From: Euonymus europaeus
Taxonomy: Eukaryota; Streptophyta; Magnoliopsida; Celastrales; Celastraceae
Assembly (NCBI GenBank): GCA_963580455.1
Contig: OY756972.1
Span: 12,663,001-12,727,000 of the forward strand
Direction of reading: 5' to 3'
Length of the DNA stretch: 64,000 bases
A model generated the notes under the pieces. That model was not told where the DNA came from. It saw only the letters and a program-made list of their open reading frames with translations, and searched no databases. The position numbers and the translations under genes were made by a program. Every line of letters begins with the position of its first letter. Positions within the stretch are counted from its first letter, which is position 1. Positions 26,069 through 38,540 of the stretch are shown piece after piece.

Positions 26069-28624
26069 CATTGATGGTACGAAGTTGCTCAACACTCTTT
26101 ATGGAGGTGCTTTTAACGGTTTTGTTCATTAGTCCTAGAAAGTTGGTGTTTTGGCATCGAAATAATCCAGGAAGGTTATACTCATAAAATTTGACATATA
26201 AGACCAATAAAAATTGTATACGAGCAACTTTGATGATCCGAAGTTGCTCAACTCTCTCTATGGAGGAGCTTTTAACGGTTTTGTCATTTGTCATAGAAAC
26301 TTCGTGTTTTGGCATCGAAATAATCTAGGAAGCTTATACTCATAAAATTTGACATATAAGAACAATAAAAAAGTCTATCCCGAGTGACTTTGATAGTCCG
26401 AAGTTGCTCAACTCTCTCTATGGAGGAGCTTTTAACAATTTTCTCCATTTGTCATAGAAAGTTGGTGTTTTGGCATCAAAATAATCCAGGAAGCTTATAC
26501 TCATAAAATTTTACATATAAGAATAATAAAAATTGTATACCGAGCAACTTTGATGATCCGAAGTTGCTCAACTCTCTCTATGGAGGAGCTTTTAACGGTT
26601 TTGTCCATTAGTCATAGAAAGTTGGTGTTTTGGCATCGAAATAATCTAGGAAGGTTATACTCCTAAAATTTGACATATAAGAACAATAAAAAGTCTATCC
26701 CGAGCGACTTTGATAGTCCGAAGTTGCTCAACTCTCTCTATGGAGGAGCTTTTAACAATTTTCTCCATTTGTCATAGAAAGTTGGTGTTTTGGCATCGAA
26801 ATAATCTAGGAAGCTTATACTCATAAAATTTGACATATAAGAACAATAAAAATTGTATACCGAGCAACTTTGATGATCCGAAGTTGCTCAACTCTCTCTA
26901 TGGAGGAGCTTTTAACGGTTTTGTCCATTAGTCATAGAAAGTTGGTGTTTTGGCATCGAAATAATCTAGGAAGGTTATACTCCTAAAATTTGACATATAA
27001 GAACAATAAAAAGTCTATCCCGAGCGACTTTGATAGTCCGAAGTTGCTCAACTCTCTCTATGGAGGAGCTTTTAACGGTTTTGTCAATTTGTCATAGAAA
27101 GTTGGTGTTTTGGCATCGAAATAATCTAGGAAAGTTATACTCGTAAAATTTGACATAGAAGAACAATAAAAAGTCTATCCCGAGCGACTTTGACTGTCCG
27201 AAGTTGGTCAACTCTCTCTATGGAGGAGGTTTTAACAGTTTTCTCCATTTGTCATATAAAGTTGGTATTTTGGCATCGAAATAGTCTATGAAGCATATAC
27301 TCATAAAATTTGACATATAAGATTAATAAAAAGTGTACACCGACAACTTTGATGGTCCGAAGTTGCTCAACACTCTCTATGGAGGAACTTTTAACGGTTT
27401 TGTCCATTAGTCATAGAAACTTGGTGTTTTGGCATCGAAATAATCTAGGAAGGTTATACTCATAAAATTTGACATATAAGAATAATAAAAAGTCTATCCC
27501 GAGCGACTTTGATAGTCCGAAGTTGCTCAACTCTCTCTATGGAGGTGCTTTTAACGGTTTTCTCTATTTGTCATAGAAAGTTGGTGTTTTGGCATTGATA
27601 TAATCCAGAATGCTTATACACATAAAATTTGACATATAAGAACAATAAAAAGTCTATCCCGAGCGACTTTGATAGTGCGAAGTTGCTCAACTCTCTCTAT
27701 GGAGGTGCTTTTAACGGTTTTGTCCATTTGTCATAGAATGTTTGTGTTTTGGCATCAAAAAAATCTAGGAAACCTATACTCATCAAATTTGACATAGAAG
27801 AACAATAAAAAGTCTATCCCGAGCGACTTTGATAGTCCGAAGTTGCTCAACTCTCTCTATGGAGGAGCTTTTAACGATTTTGTCCATTTGTCATAGTAAG
27901 TTGGTGTTTTGGCATCAAAAAAATCTAGGAAACTTATACTCATAAAATTTGACATATAAGAACAATAAGATTCTATCCCGAGCGACTTTGATAGTCCGAA
28001 GTTGCTCAACGCTCTCTATAGAGGAGCTTTTAATGGTTTTCTCGATTTGTCATAGAAATTTGGTGTTTTGGCATCGAAATAAACCAGGAAGGTTATACAC
28101 ATAAAATTTGACATATAAGAACAATAAAAATTGTAGACCGAGACACTTTGATGGTCCGAAGTTGCTCAACTCTCTCTATGGAGGAGCTTTTAACGATTTT
28201 GTCCATTTGTCATAGTAAGTTGGTGTTTCGGCATCAAAAAAATCTAGGAAACTTATACTCATAAAATTTGACATATAAGAACAATAAGATTCTATCCCGA
28301 GCGACTTTGATAGTCCGAAGTTGCTAAACGCTCTCTATAGAGGACCTTTTAATGGTTTTCTCGATTTTTCATAGAAAGTTGGTGTTTTGGCATCGAAATA
28401 ATCCAGGAAGCTTATACTCATAAAATTTGACATATAAGAACAATAAAAATTGTAGACCGAGAAACTTTGATGGTCCGAAGTTGCTCAACTCTCTCTATGG
28501 AGGGGCTTTTAGCGGTTTTGTCCGTTAGTCATAGAAAGTTGGTGTTTTTGCATCAAAATAATCTAGGAAGGTTATACTCATAAAATTTGACATATAAAAA
28601 CAATAAAAAGTCTATCCCGAGCGA

Positions 28625-31600
28625 CTTCGATTGTCCGAAGTTGCTCAACTCTCTCTATGAAGAAGCTTTTAACGGTTTTCTCCATTTATCATAGAAAGTT
28701 GGTGTTTTGGCATCGAAATAATCCAAGAAGCTTATACTCATAAAATTTTACATATAAGAACAATAAAAATTGTACAGCGAGCAACTTTGATGATCCGAAG
28801 TTGCTCAACACTCTCTATGGCGGAGCTTTTAACGGTTTCGTCCATTAGTCATAGAAAGTTGGTGTTTTGGCATCGAAATAATCTATGAAGCTTATACTCA
28901 TAAAATTTGACTTATAAGAACAAAAAAAGGTGTACAACGAGCAACTTTGATGGTCCGAAGTTGCGCAACTCTCTCTATGGAGGAGTTTTTAACGATTTTG
29001 TCCATTTGTCATAGCAAGTTGGTGTTTTGCCATCAAAAAAATCTAGGAAACTTATACTCATAAAATTTGACATAGAAGAACAATAAAAAGTCTATCCCGA
29101 GCGACTTTGATAGTCCGAAGTTGCTCAACTCTCTCTATGGAGGAGCTTTTAACGGTTTTCTCCATTTGTCATAGAAAGTTGGTGTTTTGGCATCGTAATA
29201 ATCTAGGAAGCTTAAACTCATAAAATTTGACTTATAAGAACAATAAAAAGTGTACACCGAGCAACTTTGATGGTCCGAAGTTGCTCAACACTCTCTATGG
29301 AGGAGCTTTTATCGGTTTTGCTCATTAGTCATAGAAACTTGGTGTTTTGGCATCGAAATAATATAGGAAGCTTAAACTCGTAAAATTTGACATATAAGAA
29401 CAATAAAAATTGTACACCGAGCAACTTTGATGGTCCGAAGTTGCTCAACTCTCTCTATGGAGGAGCTTTTAACGGTTTTATCCATTAGTCATAGAAAGTT
29501 GGTGTTTTGGAATTGAAATAATCTAGGAAACTTGTACTCATAAAATTTGACATATAAGAACAATAAAAATTGTAGACCGAGAAACTTTGATGGTCCGAAG
29601 TTGCTCAACTCTCTCTATGGAGGAGCTTTTAACGGTTTTGTCCGTTAGTCATAGAAAGTTGTTGTTTTGACATCGAAATAATCTAGGAAGTATACTCATA
29701 AAATTTGACATATAAAAACAATAAATAGTCTATCCCGAGCGACTTTGATTGTCCAAAGTTGCTCAACTCTCTCTATGGAGAAGCTTTTAACGGTTTTCTC
29801 CATTTATCATAGAAAGTTGGTGTTTTGGCATCGAAATAATCCAAGAAGCTTATACTCATAAAATTTGACATAGAAGAACAATAAAAACTCTATCCCGAGC
29901 GACTTTGATAGTCCGAAGTTGCTCAACTCTCTCTGTGGAGGAGCTTTTAACGGTTTTCTCCATTTGTCATAGGAAGTTGGTGTTTTGGCATCGAAATAAT
30001 CTATGAATCTTAAACTCGTAAAATTTGACATATAAGAACAATAAAAAGTGTACAACGAGCGACTTTGATGGTCCGAAGTTGCTCAACTCTCTCTATGGAG
30101 GAGCTTTTAACGGTTTTGTCCATTTGTCATAGAAAGTTGTTGTTTTGGCATCGAAATAATCTAGGAAGCTTATACTCATAAAATTTGACATATAAGAACA
30201 ATAAAAATTGTAGACCGAGAAACTTTGATGGTCCGAAGTTGCTCAACTCTCTCTATGGAGGAGCTTTTAACGGTTTTGTCCGTTAGTCATAGAAAGTTGT
30301 TGTTTTGACATCGAAATAATCTAGGAAGTATACTCATAAAATTTGACATATAAAAACAATAAATAGTCTATCCCGAGCGACTTTGATTGTCCAAAGTTGC
30401 TCAACTCTCTCTATGGAGAAGCTTTTAACGGTTTTCTCCATTTATCATAGAAAGTTGGTGTTTTGGCATCGAAATAATCCAAGAAGCTTATACTCATAAA
30501 ATTTGACATATAAGAACAATAAAAATTGTACACCGAGCAACTTTGATGATCCGAAGTTGCTCAACTCTCTCAATGGAGGAGCTTTTAACGGTTTCGTCCA
30601 TTAGTCATAGAAAGTTGGTGTTTTGGCATCGAAATAATCTATGAAGCTTATAATCATAAAATTTGACATATAAGAACAATAAAAAGTGTACAACGAGCGA
30701 CTTTGATGGTCCGAAGTTGCTCAACTCTCTCTATGGAGGAGCTTTTAACGGTTTTGTCCATTTGTCATAGAAAGTTGTTGTTTTGGCATCGAAATAATCT
30801 AGGAAGCTTATACTCATAAAATTTGACATAAAAGAACAATAAAAATTGTATACCGAGCAACTTTGATGATCCGAAGTTGCTCAACTCTCTCTATGGAGGT
30901 GCTTTTAACGGTTTTCTCCGTTAGTCATAGAAAGTTGGTGTTTTGGCATCGAAATAATCTAGGAAGGTTATACTCCAAAAAATTTACATATAAGAACAAT
31001 AAAAAGTTTATCCCGAGCGACTTTGATGGTCCGAAGTTGCTCAACACTCTTTATGTAGGAGCTTTTAACGGTTTTCTCCATTAGTTATAGAAAGTTGTTG
31101 TTTTGGCATCGAAATAATCTAGGAAGGTTATACTCATGAAGTTTGATATATAAAAACAATAAAAAGGCTATCCCGAGCGACTTTGATTGTTCGAAGTTGC
31201 TCAACTCTCTCTGTGGAGAAGCTTTTAACGGTTTTCTCCATATGTCATAGAAAGTTGGTGTTTTGGCATCGCAGTAATCCAAGAAGCTTATACTCATAAA
31301 ATTTGCAATATAAGAACAATAAAAATTGTACACCGAGCAACTTTGATGATCCGAAGTTGCTCAACTCTCTCTATGGAGGTGCTTTTAACGGTTTTGTTCA
31401 TTAGTCATAGAAAGTTGGTGTTTTGGCATCGAAATAATCCAGGAAGGTTATACTCAAAAAATTTGACATATAAGAACAATAAAAATTGTATACCGAGCAA
31501 CTTTGATGATCCGAAGTTGCTCAACTCTATCTATGGAGGAGCTTTTAACGGTTTTGTCCATTAGTCATAGAAAGTTGGTGTTTTGGCATCGAAATAATCT

Positions 31601-31660
31601 AGGAAGCTTATACTCATAAAATTTGACATATAAGAAAAATAAAAAGTCTATCCCGAGCTA
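28625..31660. repeat. Left HOR copy 7: a to o with an internal rearrangement
   Basis: Order: a to g (28625-29742); an h hybrid ending GACATAGAAG and AAAACTCTATC (29743); a monomer like 24151 (29903); a j/f hybrid (30063); then g again (30223), h (30381), i (30541), j, k, l, m, n, o (31501-31660). The i to o run and what follows match 22393 onward at an offset of 8148 bp. After o the array enters the transition rather than p and q, so this is the last recognisable left copy. Confidence 0.85.
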
Positions 31661-34600
31661 GTTTGATAGTCCGAAGTTGCTCAACTCTCTATGGAGGAGC
31701 TTTTAACGGTTTTGTCAATTTGTCATAGAAAGTTGGTGTTTTGGCATCGCAATAATCTAGGAAGCTTATACTCATAAAATTTGACATATAAGAACAATAA
31801 AAATTGTATACCGAGCAACTTTGATGATCTGAAGTTGCTCAACTCTCTCTATGCAGGAGCTTTTAACGGTTTTGTCTATTTGTCATAGAAACATGGTGTT
31901 TTGGCATCGAAATATTCTTGGAAACTTATACTCATAAAATTTGACATATAAGAACAATAAAAAGTCTATCCCGAGTGACTTTGATAGTCCGAAGTTGCTC
32001 CACTCTCTCTATGGAGGAGCTTTTAACGGTTTTCTCCATTTGTCATAGGAAGTTGGTGTTTTGGCATCGAAATAATCTATGAATCTTAAACTCGTAAAAT
32101 TTGACATATAAGAACAATAAAAATTGTACACCGAGCAACTTTGATGATCCGAAGTTGCTCAACTCTCTCTGTGGAGGAGCTTTTAACGGTTTTGTCCATT
32201 AGTAATAGCAAGTTGGTTTTTTGGCATCAAAAAAATCTAGGAAACTTATACTCATAAAATTTGACATAGAAGAACAATAAAAACTCTATCCCGAGCGACT
32301 TTGATAGTCCGAAGTTGCTCAACTCTCTCTGTGGAGGAGCTTTTAACGGTTTTCTCCATTTGTCATAGGAAGTTGGTGTTTTGGCATCGAAATAATCTAT
32401 GAATCTTAAACTCGTAAAATTTGACATATAAGAACAATAAAAATTGTACACCGAGCAACTTTGATGATCCGAAGTTGCTCAACTCTCTCTGTGGAGGAGC
32501 TTTTAACGGTTTTGTCCATTAGTAATAGCAAGTTGGTTTTTTGGCATCAAAAAAATCTAGGAAACTTATACTCATAAAATTTGACATAGAAGAACAATAA
32601 AAACTCTATCCCGAGCGACTTTGATAGTCCGAAGTTGCTCAACTCTCTCTGTGGAGGAGCTTTTAACGGTTTTCTCCATTTGTCATAGGAAGTTGGTGTT
32701 TTGGCATCGAAATAATCTATGAATCTTAAACTCGTAAAATTTGACATATAAGAACAATAAAAATTGTACACCGAGCAACTTTGATGATCCGAAGTTGCTC
32801 AACTCTCTCTGTGGAGGAGCTTTTAACGGTTTTGTCCATTAGTAATAGCAAGTTGGTTTTTTGGCATCAAAAAAATCTAGGAAACTTATACTCATAAAAT
32901 TTGACATAGAAGAACAATAAAAACTCTATCCCGAGCGACTTTGATAGTCCGAAGTTGCTCAACTCTCTCTGTGGAGGAGATTTTAACGGTTTTCTCCATT
33001 TGTCATAGAAAGTTGGTGTTTTGGCATCGAAATAGTCTAGGAAGCTTATACTCGTAAAATTTGACATATAAGAACAATAAAAATTGTACACCGAGCAACT
33101 TTGATGGTCCGAAGTTGCCCAACTCTCTCTATGGAGGAGCTTTTAACGGTTTTGTCAATTTGTCATAGAAAGTTGGTGTTTTGGCATCGAAATAATCTAG
33201 GAAGCTTATACTCATAAAATTTGACATATAAGAACAATAAAAATTGTATACCGAGCAACTTTGATGATCCGAAGTTGCTCAACTCTCTCTATGCAGGAGC
33301 TTTTAACGGTTTTCTCCATTTGTCATAGAAAGTTGGTGTTTTGGCATCGAAATAATCTATGAAGCTTAAACTCGTAAAATTTGACATATAAGAACAATAA
33401 AAATTGTACACCGAGCAACTTTGATGGTCCGAAGTTGCTCAACTCTCTCTATAGAGGAGCTTTTAACGGTTTTATCCATTAGTGATAGAAAGTTGGTGTT
33501 TTGGCATCGAAATAGTCTAGGAAGCTTATACTCGTAAAATTTGACATAGAAGAACAATAAAAAGTCTATCCCGAGCGACTTTGATAGTGCGAAGTTGTTC
33601 AAGTCTATTTATGGAGGAGCTTTTAACGGTTTTGTCAATTTGTCATAGAAAGTTGGTGTTTTGGCATCGAAATAATCTAGGAATCTTATACTCATAAAAT
33701 TTGACATATAAGAACAATAAAAAGTCTATCCCGAGCTAGTTTGATAGTCCGAAGTTGCTCAACTCTCTATGGAGGAGCTTTTAACGGTTTTGTCAATTTG
33801 TCATAGAAAGTTGGTGTTTTGTCATCGAAATAATCTAGGAAGCTTATGAGTACTCATAAAATTTGATATATAAGAACAATAAAAATTGTATACCGAGCAA
33901 CTTTGATGATCCGAAGTTGCTCAACTCTCTCTATGCAGGAGCTTTTAACGGTTTTGTCCATTTGTCATAGAAACTTGGTGTTTTGGCATCGAAATAATCT
34001 AGGAAGCTTATACTCATAAAATTTGACATATAAGAACAATAAAAAGTCTATCCCGAGTGACTTTGATAGTCCGAAGTTGCTCAACTCTCTCTATGGAGGA
34101 GCTTTTAACAATTTTCTCCATTTGTCATAGAAAGTTGGTGTTTTGGCAGTAATATAATCGAGGAAGCTTATACACATAAAATTTGACATATAAGAACAAT
34201 AAAAATTGTACACCGAGCAACTTTGATGATCCGAAGTTGCTCAACTCTCTCTGTGGAGGAGCTTTTAACGGTTTTGTCCATTAGTAATAGCAAGTTGGTT
34301 TTTTGGCATCAAAAAAATCTAGGAAACTTATACTCATAAAATTTGACATAGAAGAACAATAAAAACTCTATCCCGAGCGACTTTGATAGTCCGAAGTTGC
34401 TCAACTCTCTCTGTGGAGGAGCTTTTAACGGTTTTCTCCATTTGTCATAGGAAGTTGGTGTTTTGGCATCGAAATAATCTATGAATCTTAAACTCGTAAA
34501 ATTTGACATATAAGAACAATAAAAATTGTACACCGAGCAACTTTGATGGTCCGAAGTTGCTCAACTCTCTCTATAGAGGAGCTTTTACCGGTTTTATCCA

Positions 34601-35980
34601 TTAGTGATAGAAAGTTGGTGTTTTGGCATCGAAATAGTCTAGGAAGCTTATACTCGTAAAATTTGACATATAAGAACAGTAAAAATTGTACACCGAGCAA
34701 CTTTGATGGTCCGAAGTTGCCCAACTCTCTCTATGGAGGAGCTTTTAACGGTTTTATCCATTAGTGATAGAAAGTTGTTGTTTTGGCATCGAAATAATCT
34801 AGGAAGGTTATACTCATAAAATTTGACATATAAGAACAATAAAAAGTATATCCCGAGCGCCTTTGATAGTCCGAAGTTGCTCAACTCTCTCTATGGAGGA
34901 GCTTTTAACGGTTTTCTCCATTTGTCATAGAAAGTTGGTGTTTTGGCATTGATGTAATCCAGGAAGCTTATACACATAAAATTTTACATATAAGAACAAT
35001 AAAAATTGTACACCGAGCAACTTTGATGATCCGAAATTGCTCAACTCTCTCTATGGAGAAGCTTTTAACGGTTTTGTCCATTAGTCATAGCAAGTTGGTG
35101 TTTTGGCATCAAAAAAATCTAGGAAACTTATACTCATAAAACTTGACATAGAAGAACAATAAAAAGTCTATCCCAAGCGACTTTGATAGTCTGAAGTTGC
35201 TCAACTCTCTCTATGGAGTGGCTTTTAACGGTTTTCTCCATTTGTCATATAAAGTTGATGTTTTGGCATCGAAATAATCTATGAAGATTAAACTCGTAAA
35301 ATTTGACATATAAGAACAATCAAAATTGTATACCGAGCAACTTTGATGATCCGAAGTTGCTCAACTCTCTCTATGGAGGAGCTTTTAACGGTTTTGTCCC
35401 TTTGTCATAGAAACTTGGTGTTTTGGCATCGAAATAATCTAGGAAGCTTATACTCATAAAATTTGACATATAAGAACAATAAAAAGTCTATCCCGAGCTA
35501 CTTTGATAGTCCGAAGTTGCTAAACTCTCTCTATGGAGGAGCTTTTAACGGTTTTGTGAATTTGTCATAGAAAGTTGGTGTTTTGGCATCGAAATAATCT
35601 AGGAAGGTTATATTCATAAAATTTGACATATAAGAACAATAAGAAGTCTATCCCGAGCGACTTTGATGGTCCAAAGTTGCTCAACTCTCTCTATGGAGTG
35701 GCTTTTAACGGTTTTCTCGATTTTTCATAAAAAGTTGGTGTTTTGGCATCAAAATTATCCAGGAAGCTTATACTCATAAAATTTGACATATAAGAACAAT
35801 AAAAATTGTACACCGAGCGACTTCGATGGTCCCAAGTTGCTCAACTCTCTTTATGGTGGAGCTTTTAACGGTTTTGTCCATTTGTCATAGAAAGTTGGTG
35901 TTTTGGCATCGAAATAATCTAGGAAGCTTATACTCATAAAATTTGACATATAAGAACAATAAAAATTGTATACCGAGCAA
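31661..35980. repeat. Transition zone of mixed monomers between the two HOR families
   Basis: This stretch has 27 monomers with no long HOR. It opens with the 31661 and 31819 monomers shared with 23513 onward, then a 320-bp dimer array, then individually divergent monomers from 32939. Examples are TTGCCCAAC (33099, 34701), TTGTTCAAGTCTATTTATGG (33579), CCGAAATTGC (35021), GGAGTGGC (35181, 35661), TTGCTAAAC with GTGAATTTG (35501), and TTATGGTGG (35821). Types corresponding to right-domain K, L, M, N and O appear here (33901-34700, 35341). The monomer at 33739-33900 carries a 2-bp loss and a 4-bp gain (CTTATGAGTACTC), giving 162 bp. Confidence 0.83.
32139..32938. repeat. 320-bp dimer repeated about 2.5 times
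   Basis: Dimers begin at 32139, 32459 and 32779; the second half of the third (32939) has diverged. Each pairs an M-like monomer (TGTGGAGG, TAATAGCAAGTTGGTTTTTTGG, CATAGAAG, AAAACTCTATC) with an N-like monomer (TGTGGAGG, CTCCATTTGTCATAGG, CTATGAATCTTAAACTCGT, tail TTGTACACCGAGCAA). The first two complete dimers look identical by eye. The same pair occurs singly at 34221-34540 and, in variant form, at 23991-24310. This is a young local dimer expansion. Confidence 0.88.
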
Positions 35981-36474
35981 CTTTGATGATCCGAAGTTGC
36001 TCAACTCTCTCTATGGAGGAGCTTTTAACGGTTTTGTCCATTAGTCATAGAAAGTTGGTGTTTTCGCATCGAAATAATCTAGGAAGGTTATACTCCAAAA
36101 ATTTTACATATAAGAACAATAAAAAGTCTATCCCGAGCGACTTTGATGGTCCGAAGTTGCTCAACACTCTTTATGTAGGAGCTTTTAACGGTTTTCTCCA
36201 TTAGTTATAGAAAGTTGGTGTTTTGGCATCGAAATAATCTAGGAAGGTTATACTCATGGAGTTTGATATATAAAAACAATAAAAAGGCTATCCCGAGCGA
36301 CTTTGATTGTTCGAAGTTGCTCAACTCTCTCTATGGAGAAGCTTTTAACGGTTTTCTCCATATGTCATAGAAAGTTGGTGTTTTGGCATCGCAATAATCC
36401 AAGAAGCTTATACTCATAAAATTTGCAATATAAGAACAATAAAAATTGTACACCGAGCAACTTTGATGATCCGA

Positions 36475-36486
36475 AGTTGCTCAACT
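36475..36486. other. Example of the 12-bp dyad AGTTGCTCAACT
   Basis: Five-base arms, AGTTG and CAACT, flank a CT spacer. The dyad occurs at monomer positions 15-26 in nearly every copy. Sporadic disruptions include TTGGTCAAC (type s), TTGCGCAAC (c in copies 2, 3, 5, 6, 7), TTTCTCAAC (right B) and TTGTTCAAC (P). Confidence 0.7.
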
Positions 36487-36524
36487 CTCTCTATGGAGGT
36501 GCTTTTAACGGTTTTGTTCATTAG

Positions 36525-36552
36525 TCATAGAAAGTTGGTGTTTTGGCATCGA
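36525..36552. other. Example of the conserved monomer block (positions about 65-92)
   Basis: The block CATAGAAAGTTGGTG / TTTTGGCATCG is the least changed part of the monomer across both HOR families, while the flanking positions 54-62 and 98-118 carry most type-specific variants. In satellites, locally conserved blocks can mark protein binding or nucleosome constraints. No such role is shown here. Confidence 0.6.
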
Positions 36553-38540
36553 AATAATCCAGGAAGGTTATACTCAAAAAATTTGACATATAAGAACAAT
36601 AAAAATTGTACACCGAGCAACTTTGATGATCCGAAGTTGCTCAACTCTCTCTATGGAGGAGCTTTTAACGGTTTTGTCCATTAGTCATAGAATGTTGGTG
36701 TTTTGGCATCGAAATAATCTAGGAAGGTTATACTCCTAAAATTTGACATATAAGAACAATAAAAAGTCTATCCCGAACTACTTTGATAGTCCGAAGTTGC
36801 TCAACTCTCTCTATGGAGGAGCTTTTAACGGTTTTGTCAATTTGTCATAGAAAGTTGGTGTTTTGGCATCGAAATAATCTAGGAAGCTTATACTCATAAA
36901 AATTGACATATAAGAACAATCAAAATTGTATACCGAGCAACTTTGATGGTCCGAAGTTGCTCAACACTCTCTATGGAGGAGCTTTTATCGGTTTTGCTCA
37001 TTAGTCATAGAAACTTGGTGTTTTGGCATCGAAATAATATAGGAAGCTTAAACTCGTAAAATTTGACATATAAGAACAATAAAAATTGTACACCGAGCAA
37101 CTTTGATGGTCCGAAGTTGCTCAACACTCTCTATGGAGGAGCTTTTATCGGTTTTGCTCATTAGTCATAGAAACCTGGTGTTTTGGCATCGAAATAATAT
37201 AGGAAGCTTAAACTCGTAAAATTTGACATATAAGAACAATAAAAATTGTACACCGAGCAACTTTGATGATCCGAAGTTGCTCAACTCTCTCTATGGAGGA
37301 GCTTTTAACGGTTTTGTCCATTAGTCATAGAAAATTGGTGTTTTGGCATCGAAATAATATAGGAAGGTTATACTCCTAAAATTTGACATATAAGAACAAT
37401 AAAAATTGTACACCGAGCAACTTTGATGATCCGAAGTTGCTCAACTCTCTCTGTGGAGGAGCTTTTAACGGTTTTGTCCATTAGTAATAGCAAGTTGGTT
37501 TTTTGGCATCAAAAAAATCTAGGAAACTTATACTCATAAAATTTGACATAGAAGAACAATAAAAACTCTATCCCGAGCGATTTTGATAGTCCGAAGTTGC
37601 TCAACTCTCTCTATGGAGGAGCTTTTAACGGTTTTCTCCATTTGTCATAGAAACTTGGTGTTTTGGCATCGAAATAATCCAGGAAGGTTATACTCAAAAA
37701 ATTTGACATATAAGAACAATAAAAATTGTACACCGAGCAACTTTGATGATCCGAAGTTGCTCAACTCTCTCTATGGAGGAGCTTTTAACGGTTTTGTCCA
37801 TTAGTCATAGAAAGTTGGTGTTTTGGCATCGAAATAATCTAGGAAGGTTATACTCCTAAAATTTGACTTATAAGAACAATAAAAAGTCTATCCCGAGCTA
37901 CTTTGATAGTCCGAAGTTGCTCAACTCTCTCTATGGAGGAGCTTTTAACGGTTTTGTCAATTTGTCATAGAAAGTTGGTGTTTTGGCATCGAAATAATCT
38001 AGGAAGCTTATACTCATAAAATTTGACATATAAGAACAATCAAAATTGTATACCGAGCAACTTTGATGGTCCGAAGTTGCTCAACACTCTCTATGGAGGA
38101 GCTTTTATCGGTTTTGCTCATTAGTCATAGAAACTTGGTGTTTTGGTATCGAAATAATATAGGAAGCTTAAACTCGTAAAATTTGACATATAAGAACAAT
38201 AAAAATTGTACACCGAGCAACTTTGATGGTCCGAAGTTGCTCAACACTCTCTATGGAGGAGCTTTTATCGGTTTTGCTCATTAGTCATAGAAACCTGGTG
38301 TTTTGGCATCGAAATAATATAGGAAGCTTAAACTCGTAAAATTTGACATATAAGAACAATAAAAATTGTACACCGAGCAACTTTGATGATCCGAAGTTGC
38401 TCAACTCTCTCTATGGAGAAGCTTTTAACGGTTTTGTCCATTAGTCATAGAAAGTTGGTGTTTTGGCATCGAAATAATATAGGAAGGTTATACTCCTAAA
38501 AATTGACATATAAGAACAATAAAAAGTCTATCCCGAGCTA
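36541..38540. repeat. 1120-bp tandem duplication of the D-end to I run
   Basis: The E-F-G-H-I run at 36621-37420 recurs at 37741-38540, an offset of 1120 bp (seven monomers). The duplicated part begins within D: the N/D hybrid at 37581 ends with the D variants CCAGGAAGG and ACTCAAAAAA. Small differences have accumulated, such as GAATGTTGG (36690) versus GAAAGTTGG and CCCGAACTA (36774) versus CCCGAGCTA. Confidence 0.82.

Larger units (their letters stand above)
21115..28624. repeat. Left HOR copy 6: 47 monomers, with a block from another HOR and a repeated c to p run
   Basis: Order: a to o (21115-23512); six monomers foreign to the other left copies (23513-24470); a monomer ending like b (24471); c to j again (24631-25908); a k/o hybrid (25909); p (26069); q-like and r-like variants (26228, 26388); q, r, q, r' (26548-27187); s to aa (27188-28624). 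The copy therefore holds two successive runs of c to j. Small unique indels occur: GTCATTTG (1-bp loss) near 26282 and AATAAAAAAGTC (1-bp gain) near 26366. Confidence 0.86.

Noticed and set aside
31085..31333. Recurrent minus-strand open frames of 74-82 codons (MYNFYCSY and MSNFG series)
   Set aside because: These are the antisense of the same monomer pairs. Their apparent protein conservation is simply the DNA repeat conservation. No ribosome-binding, splice or domain evidence was seen.
33739..33900. CTTATGAGTACTC near 33845 as a possible insertion site
   Set aside because: It is only a 4-bp gain in a 162-bp monomer that also lost 2 bp. There are no target-site duplications or mobile-element ends.
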